DNA of 64,000 nt from Mycobacterium saskatchewanense (GTDB taxonomy: Bacteria > Actinomycetota > Actinomycetes > Mycobacteriales > Mycobacteriaceae), in NCBI RefSeq assembly GCF_010729105.1, contig NZ_AP022573.1, forward strand, positions 1,612,001 to 1,676,000. Direction: 5' to 3'. The notes below the pieces were generated by a model. The model was not told the origin of the DNA. It did not search any database and saw only the letters and a list, made by a program, of their open reading frames with translations. How positions within the stretch are numbered: the stretch's first letter is position 1; every line of letters starts with the position of its first letter. Both the position numbers and the translations under genes were made by a program. Positions 1 through 10,600 of this stretch are shown here, piece by piece.

Positions 1-421
1 ATTGCCGCGCCGCCGATCGGGCGACGGCGCGCCAGCGGCGCAGGCCCTTCTCCACCCGGGATCCCTCCCAGTTCGCCACGCAGCGGGCGGCCCGCCACGC
101 GAGGAACGAGTCGGCGCCGGCCTCGGTCGCCAGCTCGACCGCCAACTCCGAGCGCTCCGATTTGGGCAGCGCCTGCACCACCGTGACCGGGGGCCGCGGG
201 GGTGCGACGTGCCAGCGCTCCAGCACCCGCGCGCGTAGCCCGTCTCGCCCGGCGTGCTCGACCCGGCAGTGGGCGAGCGCCCCGGCGCCGTCCCCGAGCA
301 CCAGCTCCTCGCCAGGGCGGATGCGCCGCACGGTGGCGGCGTGGAAGCCCTCCTCGCCCTCGACCGCGGCCAGTTCGCCCGGGGCGGGCAGCGCGTCGAC
401 GTAGAACAGCGTCGCCACCAT
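1..421 (-). CDS. rsmE: RsmE, 16S rRNA (uracil1498-N3)-methyltransferase, partial at window edge
   Basis: N-terminal 140 codons of an RsmE-family SPOUT methyltransferase; the 3' part lies outside the window. The translation begins [12 protein letters not shown] and contains the PUA-like N-terminal part with [14 protein letters not shown] and the conserved [18 protein letters not shown] and GADSF segments that lead into the SPOUT domain. The family methylates U1498 of 16S rRNA in the 30S subunit. The ATG at 421 lies 22 nt after the dnaJ2 stop, so it is probably the last gene read from the hrcA-dnaJ2 transcript. The same neighbour order (Rv2372c-Rv2373c-Rv2374c) is known in M. tuberculosis. Confidence 0.85.
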   Translation of the reverse strand, partial: MVATLFYVDALPAPGELAAVEGEEGFHAATVRRIRPGEELVLGDGAGALAHCRVEHAGRDGLRARVLERWHVAPPRPPVTVVQALPKSERSELAVELATEAGADSFLAWRAARCVANWEGSRVEKGLRRWRAVARSAARQ

Positions 422-443
422 GTGCGCGGGTCCGTAAGCCCGG

Positions 444-1592
444 CTAGCGCCCGGTGAAGGTCTCGCGCAGCCGGCTGAACAGCCCGCCGCCGGCGGCGTG
501 CGTCGAGCGCACCTCGGGCACGTCGCGGCTGCGGCGGTTCTTCAGCTCGCGCAGCAGTTCGGTGTCGTGGTGGTCCAGCCGGGTGGGGACGACGACCTCG
601 ACGTGCACATGCAGGTTGCCGCGCACCCCGGAGCGCAGGTGCGGCATGCCGTGGCCGCGCAGCGTGATCACGGCGCCGGGCTGGGTCCCCGGTGGGATGG
701 TGATCTCGCTCATGCCGTCCAGGATGGCGTCGACGGTGACCGTCGCGCCCAGCGCCGCGTCGACCATCGGCACCGACACCGTGCAGTGCAGGTCGTCGCC
801 CTCGCGGACGAAGATGTCGTGGGCCTGCTCGTGGACCTCGACGTATAGGTCGCCGGCCGGCCCGCCCCCCGGCCCGACCTCGCCCTGGGCGGCGAGCCGA
901 ACCCGCATGCCCTCGCCGACGCCGGCAGGGATCTTGACGCTGATCTCCCGGCGGGCGCGGACGCGGCCGTCGCCCATGCACTGGTGGCAGGGGTCCGGGA
1001 TGACGGTGCCGACGCCGCGGCAGGTCGGGCAGGGCCGCGACGTCACCATCTGGCCCAGCAGCGAGCGCTGCACCGTCTGCACCTCGCCGCGGCCGCCGCA
1101 CGTGTCGCACGGGATCGGCGCCGAGTCGCCGTTGGTGCCCTTGCCCTGGCAGCGGTCGCAGAGGATGGCGGTGTCGACGGTCACCTGCTTCGTGACCCCG
1201 GTGGCGCACTCTTCGAGATCGAGCCGCATCCGCAGCAGCGAATCCGAGCCGGGCCGCACCCGGCCCGACGGGCCGCGGGAGGCCGAACCCCCGCCGAAGC
1301 CGCCGCCGAAGAAGGCCTCGAACACGTCGCCCAGGTTGCCGAAGCCGCCGAACCCGCCGCCGGCCGCGGCGGCGTTCTCCAGCGGGTCGCCGCCGAGGTC
1401 CACGATCCGGCGCTTCTCGGGGTCGCTGAGGACCTCGTAGGCGGCGCTGATCTCCTTGAACTTCGCCTGCGCGGCCTCGTCGGGATTGACGTCGGGATGC
1501 AGTTCGCGCGCCAGTTTGCGGTACGCGCGCTTGATCTCCGCGTCGCTGGCGTTTCTGCTCACGCCGAGCAGCCCGTAATAGTCGCGTGCCAC
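444..1592 (-). CDS. dnaJ2: DnaJ2, type I Hsp40 co-chaperone
   Basis: 382 residues, the normal length for a type I J protein. Domains in order: J domain (about 1-70) with the DnaK-stimulating HPD tripeptide in [11 protein letters not shown]; a Gly/Phe-rich linker (about 80-120); a zinc-binding region with four CxxCxGxG-type repeats ([32 protein letters not shown]); then the C-terminal substrate-binding beta domains. It delivers unfolded clients to DnaK and stimulates its ATPase. Translation starts at a GTG preceded by AGAAAGG. It follows hrcA by 53 nt on the same strand, the usual hrcA-dnaJ2 heat-shock pair of actinobacteria. Confidence 0.93.
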   Translation of the reverse strand: MARDYYGLLGVSRNASDAEIKRAYRKLARELHPDVNPDEAAQAKFKEISAAYEVLSDPEKRRIVDLGGDPLENAAAAGGGFGGFGNLGDVFEAFFGGGFGGGSASRGPSGRVRPGSDSLLRMRLDLEECATGVTKQVTVDTAILCDRCQGKGTNGDSAPIPCDTCGGRGEVQTVQRSLLGQMVTSRPCPTCRGVGTVIPDPCHQCMGDGRVRARREISVKIPAGVGEGMRVRLAAQGEVGPGGGPAGDLYVEVHEQAHDIFVREGDDLHCTVSVPMVDAALGATVTVDAILDGMSEITIPPGTQPGAVITLRGHGMPHLRSGVRGNLHVHVEVVVPTRLDHHDTELLRELKNRRSRDVPEVRSTHAAGGGLFSRLRETFTGR

Positions 1593-1645
1593 GCTTGACC
1601 TTTCTTATGCCTTTTCTTGCCGCGTGATCGCGGCCGGGTGCGCGC

Positions 1646-2713
<1,068 letters not shown>

Positions 2714-2870
2714 TCATTTTACGGTGTTGAGGCGGGCTGACCGCCACACAGCAACCCGCGGATGCCTCCGGCCAGCGATCGCTGCGCAAACCGTTTCGGG
2801 CTAGCCTGTCGTGCATGAACCGGTCGGGCCGCGGTGACGCGTCGGGGCGGGCAGCGGGGAAGGCGCGGCG

Positions 2871-3185
2871 ATGATCTTCAAGGGCGTGCGCGAAGGCAAG
2901 CCGTATCCGGAGCACGGGCTGTCCTACCGCGACTGGTCGCAGATCCCCCCGCAGCAGATCCGGCTCGACGAATTGGTCACCACCACAACGGTGCTCGCGC
3001 TCGACCGGCTGCTCTCGGAGGACTCCACCTTCTACGGCGACCTGTTCCCGCACGCCGTGAAGTGGAAGGGCATCACCTATCTCGAGGACGGGCTGCACCG
3101 GGCGGTCCGCGCGGCCCTGCGGAACCGCACGGTGCTGCACGCCCGGGTGTTCGACATGGACGCGCTGGTGAGCCAACACCGGTAG
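2871..3185 (+). CDS. Conserved small protein, Rv2375-type, function unknown
   Basis: 104 residues, divergent from hrcA. The protein is soluble-looking, with no signal peptide or membrane segment; it has an acidic C-terminal half and a WKGITYLEDGLHRAVRAALRNR segment. The first residues (MIFKGVREGKPYPEHGLSYRDW) look like the conserved N-terminus of the Rv2375 family, and the position between hrcA and cfp2 matches Rv2375. No catalytic motif is visible. A GGGGAAGG stretch lies about 8 nt before the ATG. The upstream ATG at 2815 is out of frame. Function unknown. Confidence 0.8.
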   Translation: MIFKGVREGKPYPEHGLSYRDWSQIPPQQIRLDELVTTTTVLALDRLLSEDSTFYGDLFPHAVKWKGITYLEDGLHRAVRAALRNRTVLHARVFDMDALVSQHR

Positions 3186-3193
3186 GAGGGCTC

Positions 3194-3220
3194 GGTCACG
3201 TTTAGGCCTCGCCGGGTGTC
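3194..3220 (+). promoter_or_regulatory. Candidate ECF41-type promoter
   Basis: GGTCACG followed 16 nt later by TGTC, 45 nt before the decarboxylase start. The ECF41 group is known to recognise TGTCACA-N16-CGTC upstream of its paired gene; this site matches 8 of 11 positions with the exact spacing. The assignment rests on the neighbouring ECF41-like sigma gene and is an inference. Confidence 0.35.
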
Positions 3221-3264
3221 GACGTAGTCAGAACCGTCGAGCCACACCCTCAAGGAGGTTTGCC

Positions 3265-3867
3265 ATGTCCCGGCTACCGGGAGTCTCCGACCGCGACGCC
3301 GGTTTCGGCGCCAAGATCGCCTTCTTCTTCACCCGGCGCAAGCTGGCGCGGCTGACCGGGCTCGGCCCGGACGCGGCGGGGATGCTCGAGCCGCTGCGCA
3401 TGTACGCGCACATCCCCCGGTTGCTCACCGCGTACGGAAGGCTGGAGCAGGCCGAATCCAGGCTGGACATCCTCACTCCCCGCCACCGCGCCCTGGCCGA
3501 GCTGAAGGCCGCGACGACGGTGCGCTGCGAGTACTGCATCGACCTGGGCTCGCAGATCGCCCGCCGGTGGGGCATCACCGACGAGGAGCTGCTGGCCCTG
3601 TCGGACCACCGCGACGCGCCCTGCTTCTCCGAGGTCGACAAGCTGATCCTCGACTACGCCACCGCGGTCAGCCGCACCCCGGTCGAGGTGAGCGACCGCC
3701 TCTTCGACGCCCTGCACGCCCACTTCGACACCGCCCAGCTCGTCGGGCTCACCCACGTCATCGGGCTGGGCAACCTGCGGGCCCGCTTCAACATCCCGCT
3801 CGGGATCGGGGCGGCCGGATTCTCCGGTGACAGGGTGTGCGCGCTGCCCGGCGCCGGTGGCAGGTGA
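3265..3867 (+). CDS. Carboxymuconolactone decarboxylase / AhpD-like protein
   Basis: 200 residues of the AhpD/CMD fold. The redox CxxC appears as CEYC in TTVRCEYCIDLGSQIARRWG (about residues 91-110), with the following helix and the family's DYATAVSRTPVEVSD segment. Relatives act as peroxidase-linked thiol-disulfide enzymes or decarboxylases; the substrate here is unknown. Start chosen from a near-perfect ribosome binding site (AAGGAGG) 6 nt before the ATG. The stop is only 3 nt from the ECF sigma factor start, so the two are one operon. CMD proteins are one of the three protein types known to be encoded with ECF41 sigma factors. This gene pair is not in the M. tuberculosis gene order at this spot. 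Confidence 0.85.
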   Translation: MSRLPGVSDRDAGFGAKIAFFFTRRKLARLTGLGPDAAGMLEPLRMYAHIPRLLTAYGRLEQAESRLDILTPRHRALAELKAATTVRCEYCIDLGSQIARRWGITDEELLALSDHRDAPCFSEVDKLILDYATAVSRTPVEVSDRLFDALHAHFDTAQLVGLTHVIGLGNLRARFNIPLGIGAAGFSGDRVCALPGAGGR

Positions 3868-3870
3868 TCG

Positions 3871-4743
3871 ATGGACGCGTCGCTGACCGCGCGGTTCGAG
3901 GCGGCCCGGCCGCGGCTCGGCGCGATCGCCTACCGCATGCTGGGCTCGGTCGACGACGCGCAGGACGCCGTGCAGGAGGCGTGGCTGCGCTGGTCCGGCA
4001 GCGTCGGCGAGGAGATCGCCAATCCCGACGCCTGGCTGACGACCGTGGTCGCCCGCGTCTGCCTCAACGCGTTGCGCGACCGGCACGCCCGCGGGCGGGA
4101 GGAACCGGCCCGCCGCCTGCCTGACCCGATCGTGGCCGCCGAGGGCGAGTTCGATCCGGAACACCAGGCCATGCTGGCCGACGCGGTGGGCCTGGCCCTG
4201 TTCGTGGTGCTCGACACGCTGCCGCCGTCGGAGCGGCTGGCGTTCGTCCTGCACGACGTGTTCGGCGTCCCGTTCGACCAGATCGCCCCGATCGTCGAGC
4301 GCACGCCGGAGGCGGCTCGCAAGCTGGCCAGCCGGGCGCGCCGGCGCATCGAGCGCGCCGACCCCGCCCCCGACGGCGACATCTCGGCGCAGCGCGAGGC
4401 CGTCGACGCCTTCTTCGCGGCCGGCCGCACGGGCGATTTCGATCGGCTGGTGGCGGTGCTGCACCCCGACGTGGTGTTGCGGGGCGACTTCGGCCCCCGG
4501 GCCCCGGGCTTCCGGGCCGAAGGCGCCGCGTCGGTGGCCGAGTTGGCCCGCGGATACGGGCGGCCCGAGCGGGAGGTGCGCGCGGCCACCGTCAACGGCG
4601 CCGCGGGCGCGGTGATCCTGGTCGCCGGCGCGCCGACGGCGATCATGGCGTTCCTGGTGCGCCACGGGCGGGTTGCGGCGATCGACGTGCTGTCCGACCC
4701 CGGGCGCGTCGCCAGGCTGGCCGCAAACGCGACGGGCGGGTAG
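3871..4743 (+). CDS. ECF sigma factor of the ECF41 type with fused SnoaL-like domain
   Basis: 290 residues, longer than a bare ECF sigma factor. Region 2 lies at about 8-75 (RLGAIAYRMLGSVDDAQDAVQEAWLRW, NPDAWLTTVV), region 4 at about 120-175 (LPPSERLAFVLHDVFGVPFD, then EAARKLASRARRRI as the recognition helix), followed by an about 110-residue SnoaL-like C-terminal domain. In ECF41 factors that extension replaces a separate anti-sigma factor, and the CMD, oxidoreductase or epimerase gene next door is the target. Both are seen here. The glycine-rich DGGG motif usual in the ECF41 extension is not obvious; RGDFG stands near the expected place. SigJ-like factors are close alternatives. Confidence 0.82.
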   Translation: MDASLTARFEAARPRLGAIAYRMLGSVDDAQDAVQEAWLRWSGSVGEEIANPDAWLTTVVARVCLNALRDRHARGREEPARRLPDPIVAAEGEFDPEHQAMLADAVGLALFVVLDTLPPSERLAFVLHDVFGVPFDQIAPIVERTPEAARKLASRARRRIERADPAPDGDISAQREAVDAFFAAGRTGDFDRLVAVLHPDVVLRGDFGPRAPGFRAEGAASVAELARGYGRPEREVRAATVNGAAGAVILVAGAPTAIMAFLVRHGRVAAIDVLSDPGRVARLAANATGG

Positions 4744-4770
4744 CGACGGCTCGCGTCCGCTACCCGCCCG
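4733..4770. terminator. Long hairpin between convergent genes
   Basis: A 13-bp perfect inverted repeat, CGGGCGGGTAGCG and its complement CGCTACCCGCCCG, with a 12-nt loop. It begins inside the last codons of the sigma factor gene, includes its TAG stop and ends 8 nt before the cfp2 stop. It can serve both converging genes. There is no U-tract, which is common for mycobacterial terminators. Confidence 0.65.
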
Positions 4771-4778
4771 GGCGGGGG

Positions 4779-5297
4779 CTACTGGCCGGCGGCCTGGATC
4801 AGCTCCATGGCCGAGGACCGCGACAGCATCCACCCGCCCTGGTTGACGAAGGTGACGCTCTGGGTGACCGGGGTCGGGAGCTTCGGGCCCGACACGGCGA
4901 CGTCGGCGGTCGCCGAGCCGGCGGCGGCGGCGGGCTGGATGTTGGTGACGCTGAACGCGAGCGGCAGGTCGCCGTTCTTGTCGGCCTTCTTCAGCTTCTT
5001 GTCGGCGACATGCGCCTCCATCCCGCTGATGCCGCCCTCGACCAGGTTGCTCTTGTTGGCGAACGGCACGTTGGGATCGGCCAGGCTGGTCAGTACGCCG
5101 GTCAGCTGGGCGGCGGTCGGAACGCTGGCGGCCAGGGCCGGGTCCTGCGGCAAGGGGGCGCCGACCGCGACGAGCCGCACCTGGGCGGCGGCACCGCCCG
5201 CCTCCGAGGGCGTCAGGGCCGCGAACCCGATGGCCGCCGCCCCGATGGCGCCGACGGCCGCCACGCTGGTGGCGAGCGATGTGATGGTGAGCTTCAC
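4779..5297 (-). CDS. cfp2: CFP2-like secreted antigen (MTB12 family)
   Basis: 172 residues. An N-terminal signal peptide of about 37 residues has a basic start and a long Ala/Gly-rich core. The mature part has the family features [29 protein letters not shown] and a C-terminal [22 protein letters not shown]. The family (Rv2376c, low-molecular-weight antigen) is found in mycobacterial culture filtrate; its function is not settled. The GTG start at 5297 has GGGGAGGA 9 nt upstream. It lies two genes downstream of mbtH, as in M. tuberculosis, but with a second copy in between. Confidence 0.88.
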   Translation of the reverse strand: MKLTITSLATSVAAVGAIGAAAIGFAALTPSEAGGAAAQVRLVAVGAPLPQDPALAASVPTAAQLTGVLTSLADPNVPFANKSNLVEGGISGMEAHVADKKLKKADKNGDLPLAFSVTNIQPAAAAGSATADVAVSGPKLPTPVTQSVTFVNQGGWMLSRSSAMELIQAAGQ

Positions 5298-5449
5298 GGG
5301 TAGGTCCTCCCCCTCCGATTCGCGGGTGCCGCGAGTGATTGTGCTTGCTGTGACTGGTGTTTCGCGACTCAGGCCGGTGACGTTACGGCCGAGCCCTGTG
5401 TGCGCGCACAGAGGATTCTGTGCCGCAGCTGTGTGGCAGCCCAGGAAGC

Positions 5450-5478
5450 CGGCGGGTTCGTGGGCCGCTAACCCGTCG
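5450..5478 (-). terminator. Hairpin at the end of the second cfp2-like gene
   Basis: CGGCGGGTT pairs with AACCCGTCG: 9 bp with one G-U pair and an 11-nt loop. It overlaps the stop codon of the gene it would terminate, like the hairpin at the end of the sigma factor gene. No U-tract follows. Confidence 0.4.
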
Positions 5479-5977
5479 CCGCCTGCAGCAGCGCGATCGC
5501 GGAATCGTGCTGCAGGATCCAGTTGCCGCCCTGGTCGATGAACGCCAGGTGCTTGGAGACCGGCCCGGCGAACTTCGGGCCCGAGATCGCCACGTCGGCC
5601 TGGGCGGCGTTCGGGCCGGCCGGCGCGATGTTCGTCACGGCGAAGGTCTCCGGGAACTTGCCGTCTCGATATGCCTTCCTCAGGTCGTGATCGGCGAGAT
5701 GGCCCTCGTCCGGGGTGATGCCGTTCTCGACCAGGTTCATCTTGGTGGTGTACGAGACGCCGGGGTCGGTGACCTGGTTGCAGAGGTTCGACAGCTGGTC
5801 GGGGGTCGGCAAGCCCGGTGGGGGCGGCGGGTCCTGCGGCAACGCCGGCCCGTGGGCGGCGCCGATCGCGGCCGGCTGAGCCGCCGCGGTACCGGTGGCG
5901 GCGCAGGTCACGCCGACGGCCGCCGCGCCGACGGCGCCCAAAGCCGCCATCCCGGTGGCGGCGACAGTGATTCGCAT
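5468..5977 (-). CDS. Second CFP2-like secreted protein, tandem paralogue
   Basis: 169 residues from the ATG at 5977, which has GGGGAGGAACC just upstream; a longer reading from 6094 has no ribosome binding site and a non-protein-like lead. The signal peptide is followed by a Pro-rich stretch ([16 protein letters not shown]) and the same core as its neighbour: [32 protein letters not shown], and [22 protein letters not shown] at the C-terminus. It differs by carrying a Cys in the signal region and one in [10 protein letters not shown]. The pair looks like an old tandem duplication, since identity is moderate and spread over the length. Confidence 0.85.
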   Translation of the reverse strand: MRITVAATGMAALGAVGAAAVGVTCAATGTAAAQPAAIGAAHGPALPQDPPPPPGLPTPDQLSNLCNQVTDPGVSYTTKMNLVENGITPDEGHLADHDLRKAYRDGKFPETFAVTNIAPAGPNAAQADVAISGPKFAGPVSKHLAFIDQGGNWILQHDSAIALLQAATG

Positions 5978-6115
5978 GGTTGGTTCCTCCCCTTGGTTTG
6001 CATGGGCTGACGTGCGTCCTCGCGGGACGGCGCGATCACCCAACAGCCGCAATTCTGCCTGCCCCACCGCGGTCCCGGGTCTCGGGCGGGTCACGGTACG
6101 GGCACGCTCGGACGG

Positions 6116-6343
6116 TCACTCGTGGGCCAGGTCGCCGGCCATGGCCTCGCGCAGGCTCTTCGGACGCAGGTCGGTCCAGTGGCGTTCGACGTAGTCGAGA
6201 CACGCGGCGCGGTCGGCCTCGCCGAAAGCTACCCGCCAGCCGGCCGGCACGCTCGCGGCCGCGGGCCACAGGCTGTGCTGCTCCTCGTCGTTCACCAGCA
6301 CCAGGAAGGCGCCGTTGTCGTCGTCAAAGGGGTTGGTGCTCAT
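6116..6343 (-). CDS. mbtH: MbtH, adenylation-domain chaperone
   Basis: 75 residues, the founding type of the MbtH-like family. It has the family signature [42 protein letters not shown], including the three conserved tryptophans. These small proteins bind NRPS adenylation domains and are needed for their solubility or activity, here presumably MbtB, MbtE and MbtF. The ATG has AAGGAGA 6 nt upstream. The first 20 nt overlap the end of mbtG in another frame, so translation is coupled. It is the last gene of the minus-strand mbt operon; 138 nt separate it from the cfp2-like pair. Confidence 0.95.
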   Translation of the reverse strand: MSTNPFDDDNGAFLVLVNDEEQHSLWPAAASVPAGWRVAFGEADRAACLDYVERHWTDLRPKSLREAMAGDLAHE

Positions 6344-7628
6344 CGCGTCTCCTTGTCGTGTGGTGCCTGGACGCGTCGCCCGGGCCCGCGGCGTTCAGGG
6401 TAGACCCCAGCACCCGGTCGGACAGTAGTCCGAGGCAGCTGAGGTTGGGGAATCCGGGCCCCTGGGTGAGCCCGGACAGGTTGGGCAGGAACAACTTCGG
6501 CGTCAGGTCGACGACGGACAGGTCGTGGCCGATCGCTTCCTGCAGGCTATCCGCATTCAGGGGCCGACCCAGCGCCAGCTCGAGCAGGTCGAGGGCGTCC
6601 TGACGGAACAGTGAGGTGAACCAGAGCGGGTCGGCGCCCGACCCGTCGATGACGAGGTCGAAGCCGTGCACGGTCTCGAGGTGCTCGCTGCCCCGATTGG
6701 TCGACAGTGTCAACCGGATCTGTCCCTGCCGCGCCACCGCGTGCGCGACCCGGCCGCGCAGGTGATGGATGCGGTCGTCGGCCAGCAGCGCCTCCTGCAC
6801 GCTCGCCGAGAACACGCCGCGGTCGGTGCGGGCCAGCGCGTCGCGGCGTTCGTCCAGCGTCAGGGCCCCCCAATCGGTCGGGTCCGAGAACAGCGAGTTC
6901 TCGAAGAAGCCCTCCCCCCTGGTGAACAGCGTCACCTGCGGGGAGATGACCGTGATGGTCGAAACACGGTGCCGGAAAAGCTCGTTGAGCATCGAGGCGG
7001 CCGTCTCCCCGCCACCGATGACCGCCACCCGCTCGGCGGTGATGCGGTCGTGGCCCGCGGCGCGATCCCAGAACTGCGCGATCGACAACACCCGCGGATT
7101 GCCGGGCAGCAGCGACTTCTCTGCCTGGCCCGGCCCGGTGATCATCAGCGCGTCGGCGTCCACGGTGGCTTCCCGCGTGTGCAGCGCCCACCGATCACCG
7201 GTCACGGCCAGACCCTCCACCTCTCCGTGCACCACGTTGAGGCCGACGTGGTCGGCCACCCAGGCCAGGTACTGGCTCCATCGGCGATGGGTCGGGGCCG
7301 GCCTGCCGCGGTCGACCCACTCGGCGAACGACCCCGTCGCGATCAGGTAGGACTGCCAGCTGTAGCGGGTCATCCGTTCGTCGAGTTCGGCGTTGCGGCG
7401 GGGAACCAGCGCCGAGCGGTAGGGGAAGCCGACGTCCTTTTCGGGGCTGGTGCCCAGCCGGTGCGCCCCGTCGGTCCAGCCGCCGCTGGCCCGCCAGTTG
7501 GCCCCCACGCCGGCGCGCTCGACCGCGACCACCTCGGGCACCTCGACGCCCATGTCGCGCAACACCGATGCCTTGGCGGCCACGGCCACCGCCTTCGCCC
7601 CCGCGCCCAGGATCGCCAGTGTGCTCAT
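6324..7628 (-). CDS. mbtG: MbtG, mycobactin lysine N6-monooxygenase
   Basis: 434 residues of the flavin-dependent N-hydroxylase family (IucD/PvdA-like). An FAD-binding [13 protein letters not shown] motif lies at residues 8-20 and the NADPH motif [14 protein letters not shown] near 200. The enzyme hydroxylates the side-chain nitrogen of the lysine residues of mycobactin, which creates the hydroxamate iron ligands, using O2 and NADPH. The ATG overlaps the mbtF stop as ATGA. The last about 10 residues, rich in Arg and His, are encoded where the frame runs into mbtH. Confidence 0.93.
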   Translation of the reverse strand: MSTLAILGAGAKAVAVAAKASVLRDMGVEVPEVVAVERAGVGANWRASGGWTDGAHRLGTSPEKDVGFPYRSALVPRRNAELDERMTRYSWQSYLIATGSFAEWVDRGRPAPTHRRWSQYLAWVADHVGLNVVHGEVEGLAVTGDRWALHTREATVDADALMITGPGQAEKSLLPGNPRVLSIAQFWDRAAGHDRITAERVAVIGGGETAASMLNELFRHRVSTITVISPQVTLFTRGEGFFENSLFSDPTDWGALTLDERRDALARTDRGVFSASVQEALLADDRIHHLRGRVAHAVARQGQIRLTLSTNRGSEHLETVHGFDLVIDGSGADPLWFTSLFRQDALDLLELALGRPLNADSLQEAIGHDLSVVDLTPKLFLPNLSGLTQGPGFPNLSCLGLLSDRVLGSTLNAAGPGDASRHHTTRRRDEHQPL

Positions 7629-10600
7629 CGCGCCAACTCCTCCAGCTCTTCAGTCCAAATCTGTTGCAGCGCAGCAATATCTGTGTCGCTGAGAATGTCG
7701 GGCAGCGTCCGCCACTGGGTGGCCAGCACGCGCGCATCGCCCGTCCCGAGGATGCCCGCCACCACGGTCAGCTCGTGGCGCACCGCCTGGTGTGGTTCCG
7801 GCGCCCACCGCACGCCCGACAGTAGTTCGCGATCGAGGTTCAGGTCGCCGACACCGACGTGGAGGCTGCCGAGGTAGTTGAGCAACAGCTGCGGCTCGGG
7901 GTGGTGGCGGAGCGCGCCGTGGGGCCGCAGGTACCGCAGCAGGCCGTAGTCGACGCGGCTGCCCGGGATGCGGGCCAGGTCGGTGGGGCCGTCGGAGTGG
8001 ATGCGCAGGGGGAAGATCGCGGTGAGCAGGCCGACGGTGTCGCTGGTATCGGCGGCCCCGTCGATGTCGACCTCCGCGCGGCCGTGCGTCTCGAGCGCCA
8101 GCAGGGGCGCCGGTGTGGCCTGGCCGCGCCGGCGCCGCCACGCGGTCACCGTGCGCGCCGCCGCGGTGACCAGCAGCTCGTCGATCGGTTGCGCCGCCGA
8201 CGCTTTGGCCAGCAAGCGGGCGGTCAGGTCGGCGCCACAGGCCGCGACGCTGATCGTCAGATCGCCGACCCGGTCGGTCTCCGGCCGCAGCCGGCGGGCG
8301 CCCAGTCGCGGGTCGGGGCCTGCGATTTCGGCGGCCCAGAAGCCCTCGGTGTCCAGGGTCCGGGCCCGTTCGGCCAGCAGCCCCGACCACCGCCGGTAGC
8401 TGGTGTGCTCACGCGCGGGTGCGGGTTCCCGCCCCGCGGCGAGAGCGTGCAGACCGGCGTCGAGCTCGCTCAGCACGATGCGCCATGAGGCCGGATCCAT
8501 CGCCATCACGTGGGCCGTCAGCACCAGCACGCCGGGCGCGCGCAGCCACACCGCCGACACGAGCCGACCGGCCTCCGGGTCGAGGCCCTCGGTCGCGTTC
8601 AGCACCTCCTTCGCGACCTCGTCGATCAGGTCGCCTTCGGCCCACGCCTCGGTGAGGAGGCCCGACTTCGGTTGCGGGACAAGCGCCATCGCGCCGCGGT
8701 CCAGCCGGCACCGTAGCACCTCGTGCCCGTCGACGACGGCGGACAGCAGCGCGTCCAGGCCCTGGCGGGTGATGGCCTCGGGCAGCGTGATGACTTCGGT
8801 CTGCGCGAGGCGGCGCGGGTCCCCGTGCTCGTAGAGCCAATGGACGTTGGGCAGCACCGGGATCGGCTCGCCGGTCTCGGCGTCGCCCGTGGTCAGCGGC
8901 TGCGCCGCGGCCGAGTCGACGGCCGCGGCGAGCTCCCGGATCGTTTCGCATTCCACCATCAGCCTGGCCCGCAGCGCGATGCCGCGCCGGCGTGCGGCCT
9001 GCACGACCGACAGGGCCACGATGCTGTCCAGACCGAGCTGCAGGAAGCCGGCCGTGATGTCGACGTCGCCGGTGTCCGCCCCCAGGACGTCGGCGAACGC
9101 CTCGGCCAGCGCCGTCTCGGTGGGCGTCTCCGGCGGCGTCGCGGAACCCTCGGCCAGATCGATTGCCGCCAGAACCTTTTCGTCGACCTTGCCGTGTGGG
9201 GTCAGGGGCAACTGGCTCAGGACGACGATGTGGTGGGGAACCAGGTGGCGGGGCAGGCGGTCGGTCAGCATCGAGCGCAGTTCGGCCGGCGCCGGCGGGT
9301 TCGTCCCGCCCGCGACGTAGGCGACGAGCCGGGGACCGCTCGCATGGGGCCGGGTCGTCACGTGGGCTCCGTGTACCCCCGGGTGGGCGCTCAGGACCGC
9401 GGCGATCTCTCCCGGCTCGACGCGGAAACCGCGGATCTTCACCTGGTTGTCGCTGCGGCCGAGGAACTCCAGCCCGCCGTCGGGCAGGCGGCGCACCACG
9501 TCTCCGGTGCGGTACATGCGGCCGCCCCGGCCGTGCGGGTCGGCAACGAAGCGGGTGGCCGTCTCGGCCGCGCGCCCGAGGTAGCCCCGGGTCAACTGGT
9601 CGCCCGCGAGGTAGAGCTCACCCGCGGCGCCGTCCGGCACCGGCCGCAGCCAGGAGTCCAGGATGTACGCCCGGGTGGTGCGGGTCGGGCGCCCGATGGT
9701 GGGTCGCGGGTGCTCGTCGATGGCGGCGACGACGGCCTCGACGGTAGTTTCGGTCGGCCCGTAGCAGTTGAAGGCCGTCATGTCCGTGCGCGCGCATTCC
9801 GCGCGGATCCCGTTCCACGCCGCGGTGCCCAGGGCCTCCCCCCCGAGCGCGAGGACCGCCAGTGGCACCCGTCGGAGCAGTCCCGCGCTGTACAGCTGGG
9901 CGAACATCGACGGCGTGGTGTCGATCATGTCAAGGCCCCACCGGTCGATCACGTCGACCAGCGCCTCGGCGTCGCGCTGGCGGGCGTCGTCGACGATGTA
10001 CAGCGAGTGGCCGCCGAGCAGGGCCGCCAGCGGTTGCCACGCCGCGTCGAAGGTGAAGGACCACGCGTGCGCGACGCACAGCGGGCGCCCAATTCGGGCC
10101 GCCGCCGGCCGCAGCACGCGGTCGATGTGGTCGTCGGCGTAGGCCAGGAGGGCGCCGTGGGTGCCGACGACGCCCTTGGGTGCGCCGGTGGTTCCCGAGG
10201 TGAACACCGCGTAGGCGGCCCCGTCGGGGGCCACGATGGCCGCGAGGTAATCATCAGGCGGCCCTTGGGTTTCGGCCGCCGCCATCGCCTCCTCGTCGAC
10301 GACCACCGAGGCAGACGTCTGCCGCAGGATTTCGCTCAGCCGCTCGGCCGGCATCGACGGGTCCAGCGGCACGATCATGCCGCCGGCCTTCAGGATCGCC
10401 AGCATGGCGACGACGTAACTCGGGCCCCGGGGCAGCACGATCGCCACGGGGGCTTCGTCGGCCACGCCTGCCCGGCTGAGCGTGGCGGCCAGCCGGTCGG
10501 CCCGCGCATCGAGCTCCCGGTAGGTCAGCCGGCCGTCGGCCCACCGCAGAGCGACCGAATCCGGTTGAGCGGCGGCGACTTCGGAGAATCGGAGGTGCAC

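Noticed and set aside
3274..4833. Minus-strand open frame of 519 codons opposite the decarboxylase and sigma factor genes
   Set aside because: Low-complexity composition and no motif; the plus-strand genes have clear domains and ribosome binding sites.
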